Source of the DNA: Siphonodentalium dalli
Taxonomy: Eukaryota; Mollusca; Scaphopoda; Gadilida; Siphonodentaliidae
Reading direction: 5' to 3'
DNA: 64,000 nucleotides
NCBI GenBank assembly: GCA_032622095.1
Contig: CP136063.1
Location: 115,340,723 to 115,404,722, forward strand
The notes beneath the pieces are model-generated. The model searched no databases and was not told the DNA's origin. It was given only the letters and a program-made list of their open reading frames with translations. Each line of letters begins with the position of its first letter. Within the stretch, counting starts at the first letter, position 1. Both the position numbers and the translations under genes were made by a program. This document shows, one piece after another, positions 43,736 to 54,084 of the stretch.

Positions 43736-43845
43736 GCAGTGATTAATAATGACTCAGATTTTGTCCGTATCAAAACACAGCGGCCCAGTGTTGTCTCAAT
43801 TGTGAGCTGTTTGTGGTGAATAAGATTTACATGTTTAATAGAAAG

Positions 43846-44733
43846 TAGTGATGCGGACCAGACCGCTTTGGACAGGTCCGGTCTGTGGACCGCGGTATGG
43901 TCTGGACCGGGTGTCACTGGACCGGACCGCTTTTTGCCGCCGGTCCGGTACTCTCCGGTCCGGTCCACTATTTTACTTCAGTTATAATAAACTATCGCGA
44001 ATATTATTGCGTATTTGCCGTCCTATCAATTAGCAACGATTTATTGACGCATTCAAGTGGTTAATATCTATTAAACGTTTGATGCCACGAAAACAATGTA
44101 TAGATGTACTTTGTACATGTCAATTTCCTTATAATGAAAGACAAGACATTAATCCAATAGTAGTTGTACTTGGGTATATAACTGTAATTGTCAGGATTAT
44201 ACAATCAGCCATCACAATCTCCAATATTAATGTAGTAGTCATATTTGTACACATTTGTATAATTGTCATCAGTACAGTTATTTCGTTTAAATTTCAATTT
44301 AATGAAAATAAGTATGATACGAATCATGCATATGATCAGTTGAGTACATGTTAGATTGGTTATGACACATTCTGGCCCTAGCTTTTATCTGTCCAATACA
44401 TTTAATTAGTACATGTTCGCATTACTAGAAATACTATTACCGTGCATCGTTCCCAGAATATCCCGCCAGAGACAGACAATGATGCATACAATCGGCAAAC
44501 AATGTAAGTTTTAACATATATGGACTCATTGCAATGCACTGAACTCAGTAACCGTATAGTTTGTACTATACAGAGTAAAAACTTTGAGAAAACAGAGAAT
44601 TCATTAACATATAGCCTATTATAGGTGGACCGGACCGTTTTGGACCGGTCCAGGCATGTGTACCGGACCGGAATGGCCTGGACCGCCTTGGCAGTGGACT
44701 GGACCACCCAAGGTGGTCCGGTCCGCATCACTA
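43846..44733. mobile_element. hAT-type non-autonomous element (888 bp)
   Basis: Perfect 8-bp target duplication ATAGAAAG at 43838-43845 and 44734-44741. The ends are TAGTGATGCGGACC and GGTCCGCATCACTA. Both subterminal regions (~130 bp) are packed with GGACCGG/CCGGTCC motifs in both orientations, the usual layout of hAT transposase-binding repeats. The AT-rich middle carries no transposase. An 8-bp duplication and terminal TAGTG/CACTA fit the hAT superfamily. Confidence 0.92.
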
Positions 44734-44741
44734 ATAGAAAG

Positions 44742-45200
44742 AGGTATTATCACCGTTTTAAGTAGAGTTCACTACTGAATATACCATTATCTTCCCTGTT
44801 CTGACACAAACGCTATGGCAAATGCACAAGTTAACAACAAAAAGAAATATCAAGCCATATGAACTGAGTAAAACGCCCTTGTAGAATAGTGTTTTTACCA
44901 TGGTTTACCAGTGTTTTTGTTTTTATAAGGGATAAATAAGGGTCAATTATTGATGGAGTTATGGTGTAACCAATTATACTCTGGTAAATCCATTGTTTAC
45001 ATGGCCATACTCTTATAAAAGCCCATGGAAAAAGGACATACTCTTGTAAATTCCAAGTATAGGCATGGAGTACCCCACTTTTATACTGGTGAAACAGGAC
45101 ATACATGAATAAAACCCAGAAAAGCAGAACGAACTATCGTAGCTTCTTGACAAACATGTAATAGCAAAAATACCGACATACAGTGTCAAAACAGCCTTGT
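44742..45200. other. No recognisable feature
   Basis: Intergenic sequence. The open frame 44831-45106 on the minus strand has no recognisable domain. Confidence 0.45.
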
Positions 45201-45207
45201 ATCATGC

Positions 45208-45315
45208 TAGTCCAAGTCTGCTTGTCCTAAAACCAGCTAAGATATTGGGATAGTGAGATACTAGTCTCACTATCCCAATATCTTAGCTGGTTTTAGTAAG
45301 AGCAGACTTGGACTA
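45208..45315. repeat. Near-perfect hairpin
   Basis: Two ~51-bp arms (TAGTCCAAGTCTGCTTGTCC... and its complement) with a 6-nt centre. The inner 35 bp (AAAACCAGCTAAGATATTGG, ATAGTGAGA) pair without mismatch. Either a young MITE or a hairpin RNA precursor. Confidence 0.9.
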
Positions 45316-45479
45316 ATATCATGCCAGTCATCAGTCAATTGAAAACAAATATTTGTAAACCAACACCCAATCTCCCGTGAAATTTGACATCACCACCAAA
45401 TCCCGGTGACAATTATAATAAAAACTCTAGTCGGCAACTGTGATGTTGAGGATTATGACACCTACTGCAACACCTGCCG

Positions 45480-46160
45480 GATGAACAGGACGAACCCCTA
45501 CATATCACATCACTCATCCGATTGTCCCCAACCTTCATATGGATCTTCAGGTGACCTCTAGATGTGAGCCATCAATTTTTTCTGAAATTTGTTAAAAAAC
45601 ATGGCTGCCAGCAGCCATCTTGGATTTCAAATTTGAATCCATCGCAGAACCCTGCAGCCCACATTTATTGGAGAATTGTTTGGAAAATTTACAGGCATTG
45701 TTTTGGATCACCTTTAGAGAGGAGAAAAGATGGCCACTGGCAGTCATCTTGGAGGGTTTACTCTTTGCATGACTAATTCTTTTGGCACACACTACAGACC
45801 ACTTCCCTCATCTGATTGTCACCAAACTTCATATGGATATTTTTGGTGACCGCTAGCCATGAAAGTTATTTCCGTATTTTATTGAAAAACATGACCGCTA
45901 ACTCTTTGTATGACTAAATCCTTCAGTGCAGCCAAGTGGCCAACTCCCTCATCCGATCATCACCAAACTTCATATGCATCTTCGGGGTGACCTCTGGATG
46001 GGAGCCATCTCGGAAATTTACTCTTTCTTAGTATTAATCCTAGTTCCCTATGAGTATCGCTCTATGGACTGTAATTGTAATATATGGCATGATCCCATTT
46101 CCAAATTGAGTTGCAGTATCATTGACACTTTAATTAAGTTTTGTCCCCTCTGAGATATAT
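45480..46160 (+). repeat. Satellite-core element, diverged fragment (array 5)
   Basis: Anchors CTTCATATGGATCTTCAGG, AACATGGCTGCCAGCAGCC, TTACTCTTTGCATGACTAA. It ends with the tail CCAAATTGAGTTGCAGTATC near 46100, a decayed form of the tail of arrays 1-3. Confidence 0.75.
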
Positions 46161-46865
46161 TGATATTAAACACTGAACCAGGGTTGCTAAAGGCAAACAA
46201 GAGCAAGGGGACACAACATTCAGATAATTGCATGCTCTTTATTCAAAAGTAGAGCATAAATTTATGCCAAACAAGAAAAAAAATTGCCACAAACAAAATA
46301 AAATATCTGCAGATCGTGATCGGATCAGGATATCCCAGAAAGGAAACATTTTGCTCACAAGAAAGCTCAGTTTCTGTTGCTATATAAGGTTTTTCTTACA
46401 ATTCTATCTATTAACCATTAGTTATAAATTTGGAGGGGAGTTCAGGAATAATAATCAGATGACAGATATTTTATGGGAGGGAAAAGTTCAGATAACTTGT
46501 GTAGTTTAGTCGACTAGTCGGTAACTGCTGCCAAGAATTATATACATGTAGCTATACCATATCCTTATTTCCCTCAACAACAGGTTTAACAAAAAGAATT
46601 GTAGAATATCAGATTTTTTGCATTCTACTAAACCGGAAGTATTTAATCATGTGATTTCAATAAACCAGGGTTCTTCAACCACTCATATTGATAAAAAAAA
46701 GTTCCATTGAAATTGAGTCCCGAATGTCAATTTCACGGTAATGGGATTTGGAACACCTGGTGACCCAGTTATCTCATGATTGGTGCAACACTTATGTGCT
46801 ACATTTTGAATTTACTGACTACGTTGAGTTTTTAACACTGCCACATCAACGGCAAGTGTTTGATC
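46161..46865. other. No coding feature; MITE family B remnant
   Basis: Contains diverged family-B phrases (GGAGGGGAGTTCAGGAATAA, TGACAGATATTTTATGGGAG near 46432-46480) without both ends. Otherwise unremarkable. Confidence 0.45.
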
Positions 46866-46871
46866 AACGTG

Positions 46872-46984
46872 CCATGTACTAGACCAAGTCTTCTCAGTCC
46901 ACAACAGCTTGGGATATTGGTTGCGATCATCCAAACTAATATATCATGCTGTTGTGGACCTAGAAGACTTGGTCTAGCCATGTA
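46872..46984. repeat. Hairpin with 40-nt loop
   Basis: Arms CATGTACTAGACCAAGTCTT / TCTCAGTCCACAACAG and CTGTTGTGGACCTAGAAGAC / TTGGTCTAGCCATGTAC pair with a few mismatches. The loop is unrelated. Confidence 0.85.
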
Positions 46985-48008
46985 CCTACATTATAGTCTT
47001 TTAACTCTTATTGTGGGAAGTATTTACAATGTTCCACTAGTCGATGGCAAAATACAGATTCGACAGTAGGAGCTATTGGCGTCAATGTTAGATAGTAGAC
47101 TAATCGTTTCAACACTAAAGTCAATCCAGTATACCATCCATTTTTCTTTGAAAAATGTAAGCTGCTTCTCAAGTGGCTGAAATGACCATGGTGACAAATT
47201 TGATATGAGTCGCATCAAATGTCCAGTAGGAAATTGTTTGGTTGTCCAACTGATGTTCAATATCAACACATGTCTGTGGATAAAATTTTATCGGTAAATT
47301 CTGAACAGTAAGCAAAATTTTGGCAGAGATAAAATTAAATTAGAAATAGCATTGCTATGATAAGGATATACATGTACCAGTAAAACAATGCTTCAAAGTA
47401 CAGTATGACAAATGTGTGCACAAATAGATACAATGATATATAAAAGCAATATAAACTCAAATGATTCAAATAAAAGTCAAGCATATTAACATTCATTATC
47501 TTCAGTCACATAAAGCTGCCGGGGTTATTGTCACCACATTTTGGTGTCTTGTGTACCCAGTTTTGGAAAAAGGTGTTTTGGGTACCCAGCTTTACCATTG
47601 CTGTGTTTTAAGCACACATTTTGATACCGGTACCAAAATATTGCACCGGATCAAATTACACAAGGGTAGTCATTTTCAGAACCGTTATTCATGCACCAAA
47701 TATGCTTTTTATTGGCCATTTTACGTTAGAAAGGTGATCATTTCTATAACATAAACCCAAAAAGGTCAAGCTGGGCACCAAAACCACCTTTTCCCAAACC
47801 TGTGTACTCAGCACACCAGAACGTGGCGATAAAGGCCTTCAGCCATAACAATAGCACTGAGAGTGAGTACAAAATAAGCTACTGAGTATATGTCATCCAA
47901 TGATGAAAATATTTAGGATGGAAATCTTCAGAATAGAGAGAACATCCGCATGCTATGATGTGAAGTTGGTTTAAATAACAAAAAAAATAATTATTAGTCA
48001 AGGACATA
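46985..48008. other. No recognisable feature
   Basis: Intergenic sequence. Open frames at 47024-47269 (-) and 47461-47754 (+) have no recognisable domain. 47560-47620 repeats GTACCCAGTTTTGG / GTACCCAGCTTTACC over a short distance. Confidence 0.45.
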
Positions 48009-48117
48009 CAGTAATGCCCTAAATAATCGACTCCTTAACCAAAGAAGAATTATGGGTAATTTTTCAGGATTTAGTCGGAAATATGGCTTGTTGCCATTCA
48101 TCGGAAAGCTCTGTGAG
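48009..48117. mobile_element. One-armed copy of the Tc1/mariner-type MITE
   Basis: Starts ACAGTAATGCCCTAAATAAT and follows the left arm of the 13784 element through TTTAGTCGGAAATATGGC to CATCGGAAAGCTCTGTGAG, then stops at the palindrome centre. The second arm is absent. Confidence 0.88.
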
Positions 48118-48715
48118 GAAATTTGAATCAACAATATTAAATATAAATATTAACTTCTATTGTTGTTGTTCAAATTATATGAATTCATCAATATCATGAC
48201 ATGATGCTTTAATCAGACAGATTATAAATTTTGTCAAATTAATAAACATTCTCAAGTTTGCAGAAATCTTTTAACATACTCTTCGAGTGTCAGTAGGATT
48301 ATATATTTGGAAAAACTTCCCAACGATCACTATTATTTGGCATTGAGATATGGCGTGAAATTGCCATCACTATTATTAATTTCAGCTTAAATCCTCACCC
48401 ATGACTGTTATTAGCATATCATGAGTATCAGGAACCTGAAAGTACAGATTTTAGCTCAGGGTAATGGTTAGAAAAATAAAACTGGGATTGTCTGAAATTT
48501 TGTACCCAGAATTTTTTCCACTGCAAGAAACTGCGATCTTCCTGTCATATCTGATGAATATATGTATGTTTGAAACTTTGAGAATATGCATAATTCATTC
48601 TCACCTGGAAAATTCTCTTGGCCAATTTTTTGGCCATTTTTCAAAAACCAGAATGTGGGATCATCGAGAAAACCGAAAATAAAACAAAACTATAAAACAC
48701 ACCAGTAGGTCTCGC
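48118..48715. other. No recognisable feature
   Basis: AT-rich intergenic sequence. The 48464-48682 frame has no recognisable domain. Confidence 0.45.
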
Positions 48716-49144
48716 CTGTAAGGCCAAAAAAAAACTATATACCATGTTTCCGTACATCGACCGACCCTAAAAATAACCCGCCGACCCTAATATTTTTATT
48801 GACATTTTGAGAAAAAGTCACAAAAAAACAAAATTTAAAAAAAAATAAATTATTTTTTTCTATTTTAACCACTAATGCTCATAAATATTGATGATCCTTA
48901 ATGTGCAAAAAAATACATGGTTTCTAACATGCCTGTGAAAAGTGACCATGAAGTGACAGTTGTCTCAAAAGCCCAGGTGTGTGATGGGTTGTGGATTGAT
49001 AGGCATGAATTTTGCAATTTTAATTTCATGAGAGTGGATCTCATGCCTGCTTTACCTAGGCTGTATGCCTTGTTTGGGACTTATGGAACATATTCATGGG
49101 TTCCAAATAAACATTCATGCACATTTATTATTTTCTTGGAAAAT

Positions 49145-49168
49145 CCCCCCCCCCCCCCCCCCCCCCCC
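49145..49168. repeat. Poly-C run (24 nt)
   Basis: Homopolymer inside the AGGCCAAA element. Confidence 0.95.
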
Positions 49169-49537
49169 TGCACAGTGCTTATTTGAGTCTGCAAGTTTAT
49201 TAATTTTGAGGCTATGCATGTACATATTCAAGTATATGGCATACATGTGAACATTTAAATATTGAATAAAACACTACATGACACATACTATGTTGATTCC
49301 TATGCTTGAACCTACATGTACTACAATACATTTTTAACTATAGTTGATGTTTTTCTCAGAGTTTCCCCTGTGCTATTATTTGGGTCTGTACTGTTATAAT
49401 TAACTTTCAATGGAATTTTTCCCCTGCACTATTATTTGGGCCTGCACTTTTATTTGGAGCCCGAGAGTACCGGTAGGAAACACTATCAACAGACATGGTG
49501 TGTGTGTATCTGTAATACTAGTATACATGTATAGAGG

Positions 49538-49606
49538 TAGATCATGCCATGAATCTCTACTCCAGCTGACGCCCGTAGCTGGAGTAGAGATTCATGGCAT
49601 GATCTA
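49538..49606. repeat. Perfect 30-bp hairpin
   Basis: Left arm TAGATCATGCCATGAATCTC + TACTCCAGCT and right arm AGCTGGAGTAGAGATTCATG + GCATGATCTA are exact complements around a 9-nt loop (GACGCCCGT). A GTATAGAGGT phrase flanks both sides, which looks like a ~9-10-bp direct duplication. Confidence 0.93.
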
Positions 49607-50077
49607 GTATAGAGGTTATCACCACATATGTTAGGGGTACAGCTACTGTTTCCAAAAACCAGGCATGCTAGGTTGGGTGTACTGGCTACCTCCAGACAAT
49701 GGGATGTAGTTGTCACAATACAAGTACGGTATAATGGCAGTATTATGGGTAAAATTCTTATAAAAGTTAGTGACATCAATTTCGTACCAAGTTTATAGCC
49801 AAATTTATGAAAATGTGGTATGTGAATAATAAATAACATACTTAAGCATGAAGTAAGTTTGATCTTTCATCAATCTTAATGTATATTTCCACTGTGTTTA
49901 TCAAGTAATACTTTCCCCACAACACAAGTTGGCATTTTATGTCACTTCGGTCGAGTTAATTCAATATTTCTGCAGCTGGATAAAAATATCAAAAAAAAAA
50001 CAAAACAAAAAATTCCCTACCTACCCTAATTTTTTCACTCCGTTACCGGAAACATACAATCTTTTTTGTTTGGCCTA

Positions 50078-50828
50078 ACGTATATCAACATAAATGAACA
50101 CTAATTCACATATATTGTCTTATGCTGAAAACCACAAAGCAGTATTTAAAGTATTGTCACTTGATTAACAAAGTACCCTATTCTAGCAACTAATCATAAT
50201 TTTGTTTTATATAAAGTATAAGCATGTGTGACATTTGGCAAATTGTTATTCATACACATTTAGGAGCGCTATGCTGATTACCTGTTAACAGGTTAAGAGT
50301 TTCATGAAGATCTGATAATATTAATTTGAGAGGTGATTGCTGTGTTTAGGGTTACAAATTACAATGTTTAAAATAATTAGGGTAGGTAGGGAATTTATAA
50401 AAAAAATTCAATTTTTTTTTTTATTCTGAATTCCATTGGGTCGTTGACACTTCCATCTGGAAAGGTTCACAATTCAGATTAATTGAAAGGTTCAATACTA
50501 AATGTTGTTATCTTGAATTAGTCAGAGCGCTAAACTAATAAAACAATCTAAACATTTTTATAGGAGAGGTTTGAAAATGGGTAAGATACCTTACGATGCC
50601 CTTCCCACTGAACAAAAAAAAAATAATTATCTGTGTCTACAGTCCAATAAAAAGTTTTGGGTAGGCACCTTTTTCTTGGGTAGGTAGGGAAACCCTAAAC
50701 ACAGGTATTTTTTTTTTGCCGAACATTACCTGAACCGATTACATGAAATTAATAAATTATGCACAATGACATTATTATAATTAATAAAGCCTTTGAACTC
50801 ATTTTATGTTAAAACCAAAATTCTAAAA
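50078..50828. repeat. Fragments related to the AGGCCAAA element
   Basis: GGGTAGGTAGGGAATTTATA near 50382, and GTAGGTAGGGAAACCCTAAA with a T10 run near 50680-50717, repeat end phrases of the preceding element. TGTGTTTAGGG (50341) and CCCTAAACACAG (50692) form an inverted pair. Covers the presumed 3' flank of the NCAPH2 copy. Confidence 0.55.
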
Positions 50829-51029
50829 TCAGTTCACTGATGGAGCTTGATAGTTTTCAAGTTGTTCAAAATGCCTTGTCTTTGACAAAAGTTCAATTTC
50901 AAAATTGTCAATTCCTTCTGACAACAAGCCTCTATGATGTATTTTTCACATTGTACAAGTTTGCCAACTGCAGAGTTGATAGAAAGAGCCTACAGACTAT
51001 CATATTCTGGCTTATTCACAACTGCTTCT

Positions 51030-51800
51030 TTAAAACCGAATTATGTTAGAACTAGCAGATTTGTCAAATTTATCAATAACAACTGTCCCATATGCATGGA
51101 TGTCAAATGGAGCATGATTTTCCTCTTCCTCAAGTCGTGGTATGATCTTGTTCTCCCATTCTTCAACATTTTTAGCTATCTGATTTATTTGCAAATATTC
51201 TTGTGCACCCTCCATATATTTGTTGACATATTGTCTAACAAGTTCCTCATAACTCAATGCAGAATTTTTGTCTATTGGCGAACCACCTGATTGAACAGAC
51301 AAGAAACTTTTCCCATCAAAATTATTCTCTATAGCTTTGAAAAGATCATCACTGATATCAGGGGCATCAAAGTCCCCATCGTCGTCATTGACATCATTGC
51401 AACAATTTTCTGGTTCAAAATCATCTTTGTTATCATCTTCGTTGTTGAATTCATCTCCACGAGCAAATTCAAGCTCTGTTTCCATTATTCGTTTCTTCAG
51501 TAATTTCAACATCATGACACGGCGCCTTGCCTCGATTAGATACAACTTCTTCAACTCTTCAAATTCAGGACACTTGATTGGCTCTGATGGTAACTTCTGC
51601 GTTTTACCACTGGAAGGATCATGCATAAGATAACTTGAAATTGGTTCAGTTGGTCTCATTTTTGATGGTACAGTGGTGCGTTTCCTCTTCTTTGTTGAAG
51701 TGTCAAGGTGAGGTGGAATTTTAAATATAGTGCCGCTTTTTATAGGCTTGGTATCAGAAGCTATGGGACTCATGGGGATCAAGCATTTTCCAAGGATCAA
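51030..51800 (-). pseudogene. NCAPH2: NCAPH2 copy, C-terminal segment (frame 3)
   Basis: Continues from SPIASDTKPIKSG through a basic KKRKRTTVPSK patch, an acidic linker and SALSYEELVRQYVNKYMEGA to ENHAPFDIHAYG. The human equivalents are MSLSYEELVRRNVELF and HVPFDIHTYG. Ends at TAA after the third frameshift; the last ~65 codons of homology continue left in two more frames. Confidence 0.9.
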
Positions 51801-52350
51801 CTTTTCGGATAGATTTTTCAGTTTTGAATGTCACTACTTTTTGTTGATTTCTATCAGACCTCCTTGGAGCATTGCTGTCCTGATCAACAAGAGTTTCGCT
51901 GTCAACTGGTGCAGGTAGTTCATCAATACAGTCATCTTCCACAGACATGTTCATGGGTATGTCTACCTCTTCATCAGGATCATCAAGCTTGGTATGATCT
52001 TCCACATGAATCTGTGGAATTTTACCAGGATAAGATTCTTCCTGATTATTCAGATTGTCTTTTCGGAAATTAATTGGAAATGGTGTAGATGTTGTACGGT
52101 TTTCAAGTGACAGTTTCAGAAGACAGTAATTCAAAAGAAGGAATCCTTCTGGGTGGAAAGTTGATGTGTTCATGTTAAAATCATTTCTGCTTGCGAGAAC
52201 TTCCCCAGTTTTACTCAACAGAGGTTTATCTTCTTTGTCGCCATCTTCAATGTTGATGAGCTGAATCGGCACTTTACAGGTTGGAGAAACCATCTTTTTT
52301 GATATATTACTCTCTTTAACATCCCGTCTTTTTATGTTCTTTGACATCAT
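51754..52350 (-). pseudogene. NCAPH2: NCAPH2 copy, middle segment (frame 2)
   Basis: Homology resumes just after the A-run shift (KRRDVKESN). It carries TGEVLASRNDFNMNT (human GEVLASRKDFRMNT), an acidic stretch and VDPWKMLDPHE (human PDPWQSLDPF). Ends out of frame at ESHSF and TGA. Confidence 0.88.
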
Positions 52351-52723
52351 CTAATGAGAGAAATTCGTCATGATAGTTGTCAACTTCGTTATTGTCATCG
52401 TTGCCACCACCGTCCTCATTCTGTGAGGAGGATTTATGTTTCTTCTTATTCGCAAGCAAATCCCATACCTGATTGGTGAGTCTATGAAGCAATTCTACCT
52501 TTCGACTGTACACGCCTGTCGACCCTTGAATCAACAATGCTGCCTGTGAGAAATTCACTGTTGATCCGCCGTTGTCAAAAGTTATTGCTATTTGTCCCAA
52601 TTCTTCCAAATATTCGTCCAAATGTCGACCAATATCGACGTTCCAGTTCTCCCTTATGTCTTTCAATGGGCGAAGCAGAACTTCCAGCTGTTTATTGAAC
52701 TCCGATTGTGTATTTTGTGACAT
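52316..52723 (-). pseudogene. NCAPH2: NCAPH2 copy, N-terminal segment (frame 1)
   Basis: Open from ATG to the first frameshift. It encodes the conserved N-terminal condensin-II H2 domain, which binds the SMC2 neck in the family, then an Asn/Asp/Ser-rich linker and FLSLDDVKEH. The last few codons before TAA at 52316 are out of the ancestral frame. Confidence 0.9.
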
Positions 52724-52772
52724 TTCTGCTGATATTTGTTTTCAAATTATCGTTGGTAAATAAAATTGAAAC

Positions 52773-52783
52773 TTCCGCCAAAA
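52773..52783 (-). promoter_or_regulatory. E2F-like site upstream of the NCAPH2 copy
   Basis: On the minus strand TTTTGGCGGAA, about 50-60 bp before the ATG, close to the E2F consensus TTTSSCGC/G. An NRF1-like half-site (TGCGCATG, 52832-52839) lies further upstream. Such sites are typical of cell-cycle and housekeeping promoters, so this could be a genuine promoter or a 5' UTR carried over. Confidence 0.35.
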
Positions 52784-52849
52784 TAATGGCCGTATTTGGG
52801 CTACATGATAGCATGTTATCGGAAGCTTTACTGCGCATGTGACTTGTTT

Positions 52850-52915
52850 TTGTAAGAAGTGCGGAAGTGGAGAGGAATCATGTAAGAGGTTGGGAAGTGG
52901 AGAGGAAACAAACTT
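52850..52915. repeat. Tandem duplication of ~32 bp
   Basis: GTAAGAAGTGCGGAAGTGGA with GAGGAATCAT is followed directly by GTAAGAGGTTGGGAAGTGGA with GAGGAAACAA. Lies just upstream of the NCAPH2 copy. Confidence 0.8.
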
Positions 52916-52924
52916 TAAAAACAT

Positions 52925-53775
52925 TGTTTTGTCAGTTTCATAGATTTATATGATAAATCATTTAATTTTATGGCAATAATCATTACAATTTATAGCTGAT
53001 TTATTTGTTTTGGTTGATCTCGACCATGACCATCGACAAGTTGGAACATTACTACAGCCTTCTGCTCGAATACAACTGCATCTTCGGCTAATACAAAATG
53101 GGAAGCGGAAGCGAAATTTAATCACACTTAATATAACTAAAATTATCAGGGATCCGAAACATAATTGGACCGGGTGGGGCGGGGATTGATCCACCAGCCC
53201 CTAAAACTTACCATGTTGTCAAACGTGATTAGTTCGAGCTACTCGATCATATGTCAACAAACATTATGTACATTAAATAAATTCCCGGTAATATTAATAA
53301 CAACAGGACAATATCGATATAGCCAATGTTATATATAGGCCTATAGAAAAATAAGTAATTTGAGTCGAATATGTATTCTGTAAACGTTCAGGTTAACAGG
53401 TTATCTTAAAATCAAAGTTAATCATTTTGTATAAATTTAATTTGTATTACGAATGCACACGACCTATAGGTAGAGTTCTGTAGGCCTATAATCAAATTAA
53501 TTGACGGAAAGTGGGTTGGGCAACGCGTGGCACACATCTATCTATAGTCGTGATTATGTTACATTGTTTTAATTGTGGAAGAGATTCATCACCTTTTACA
53601 ACTGTGTCGCCACTAAAGAAATTCTTATTATACATTCGCCAGGTTTTTAGAGTGACGACGATCTCACGCACTAGTTAGCACACTATCGGCATGCATAATT
53701 TAGCAAAATGCTCAAGACACACTTCAAAAACTTTCGAAACGTCTAATTAGTCTAATATTACTTTTTATTTGTCCG
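52925..53775. other. No recognisable feature
   Basis: Intergenic sequence right of the NCAPH2 copy. No exon, RNA gene or paired repeat was seen. Confidence 0.5.
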
Positions 53776-53779
53776 TGAA

Positions 53780-53935
53780 TACTAGCATTTCCATATATAT
53801 GGAGCTTTTGAATATTCATGGCTTCCATAGGGCCTATATATGGAAATTATATTCCAGAACTTTGACCTGTAGCACTAAAACCACGGAACAGGGCCTGGTG
53901 GATCCAATATGGCCGCGAGTTAAATAGTGACAGCT
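53780..53935. mobile_element. Partial copy of the TATAAGCGAGAT foldback MITE
   Basis: Contains CCATATATATGGAGCTTTTG, AATATTCATGGCTTCCATA, CAGAACTTTGACCTGTAGCA and CCAATATGGCCGCGAG, matching the centre and right arm of 14714-15002. The left arm is missing. Confidence 0.8.
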
Positions 53936-54084
53936 GGGTCGTATTCTCAAACATGCATGCTTATATGCCGCTTATTATTAGGAACATCAAAATATAATAT
54001 TGAGTTTATATAAAAAGTCTAAAAACAAAGAAACTGTATAAGAATAAAATAAGCAAGATAAAAATTTAAATATTGAATTGAAAT

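Larger units (their letters stand above)
48720..50077. mobile_element. Putative element with AGGCCAAA ends
   Basis: Left end AAGGCCAAAAAAAAACTATA then CATGTTTCCG; right end CGGAAACATACAATCTTTTT then TTTGGCCT, an inverted match of roughly 30 bp with an A/T-run difference. CGACCCTAA-type repeats follow the left end, and CCTACCCTAATTTTTTCAC precedes the right. It contains a 24-nt poly-C run (49145-49168) and a perfect 30-bp hairpin. No coding region; target duplication not certain. Confidence 0.55.
50829..52723 (-). pseudogene. NCAPH2: Intronless NCAPH2 (condensin-II subunit H2) copy with five +1 frameshifts
   Basis: NCAPH2 is the kleisin subunit of condensin II, which bridges the SMC2/SMC4 heads during chromosome compaction in the nucleus. 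Reading leftward from ATG at 52723: the N-terminal domain (LLRPLKDIRENWNVDIGRHL, EYLEELGQIAITFDNG, FSQAALLIQGSTGVYSRKVE, FLSLDD); a middle region (KTGEVLASRNDFNMNT, then VDPWKMLDPHE); then the C-terminal part (LSYEELVRQYVNKY, APFDIHAYG, LFLSTLQLANLYNV, ending LENYQAPSVN and TGA at 50829-50831). About 631 codons against 605 in human, hence full length. The frame moves +1 five times: in the T5 run 52329-52333, at GGG 51765-51767, at AAAA 51032-51035, near 50997-50999, and in T5 50942-50946. There is no in-frame stop between shifts and no intron, whereas vertebrate NCAPH2 has many. A processed pseudogene is the simplest reading. An intronless gene with insertion errors is the alternative. Confidence 0.85.

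Noticed and set aside
44079-44354. 91-codon hydrophobic frame as a membrane protein
   Set aside because: It is inside the AT-rich middle of the hAT-type MITE and has no homologue I recognise.
50706-50718. T10 run downstream of the NCAPH2 stop as a retrocopy poly(A) tail
   Set aside because: The run is part of a repeated end phrase (CCCTAAACACAGGTA followed by T run and GCC) belonging to another element family, so it cannot be taken as a tail. No AATAAA was seen on the minus strand before it.
51337-51633. Plus-strand frames opposite the NCAPH2 copy
   Set aside because: They are shadows of the antisense coding sequence; Ser-rich composition mirrors the acidic and Lys-rich codons on the other strand.
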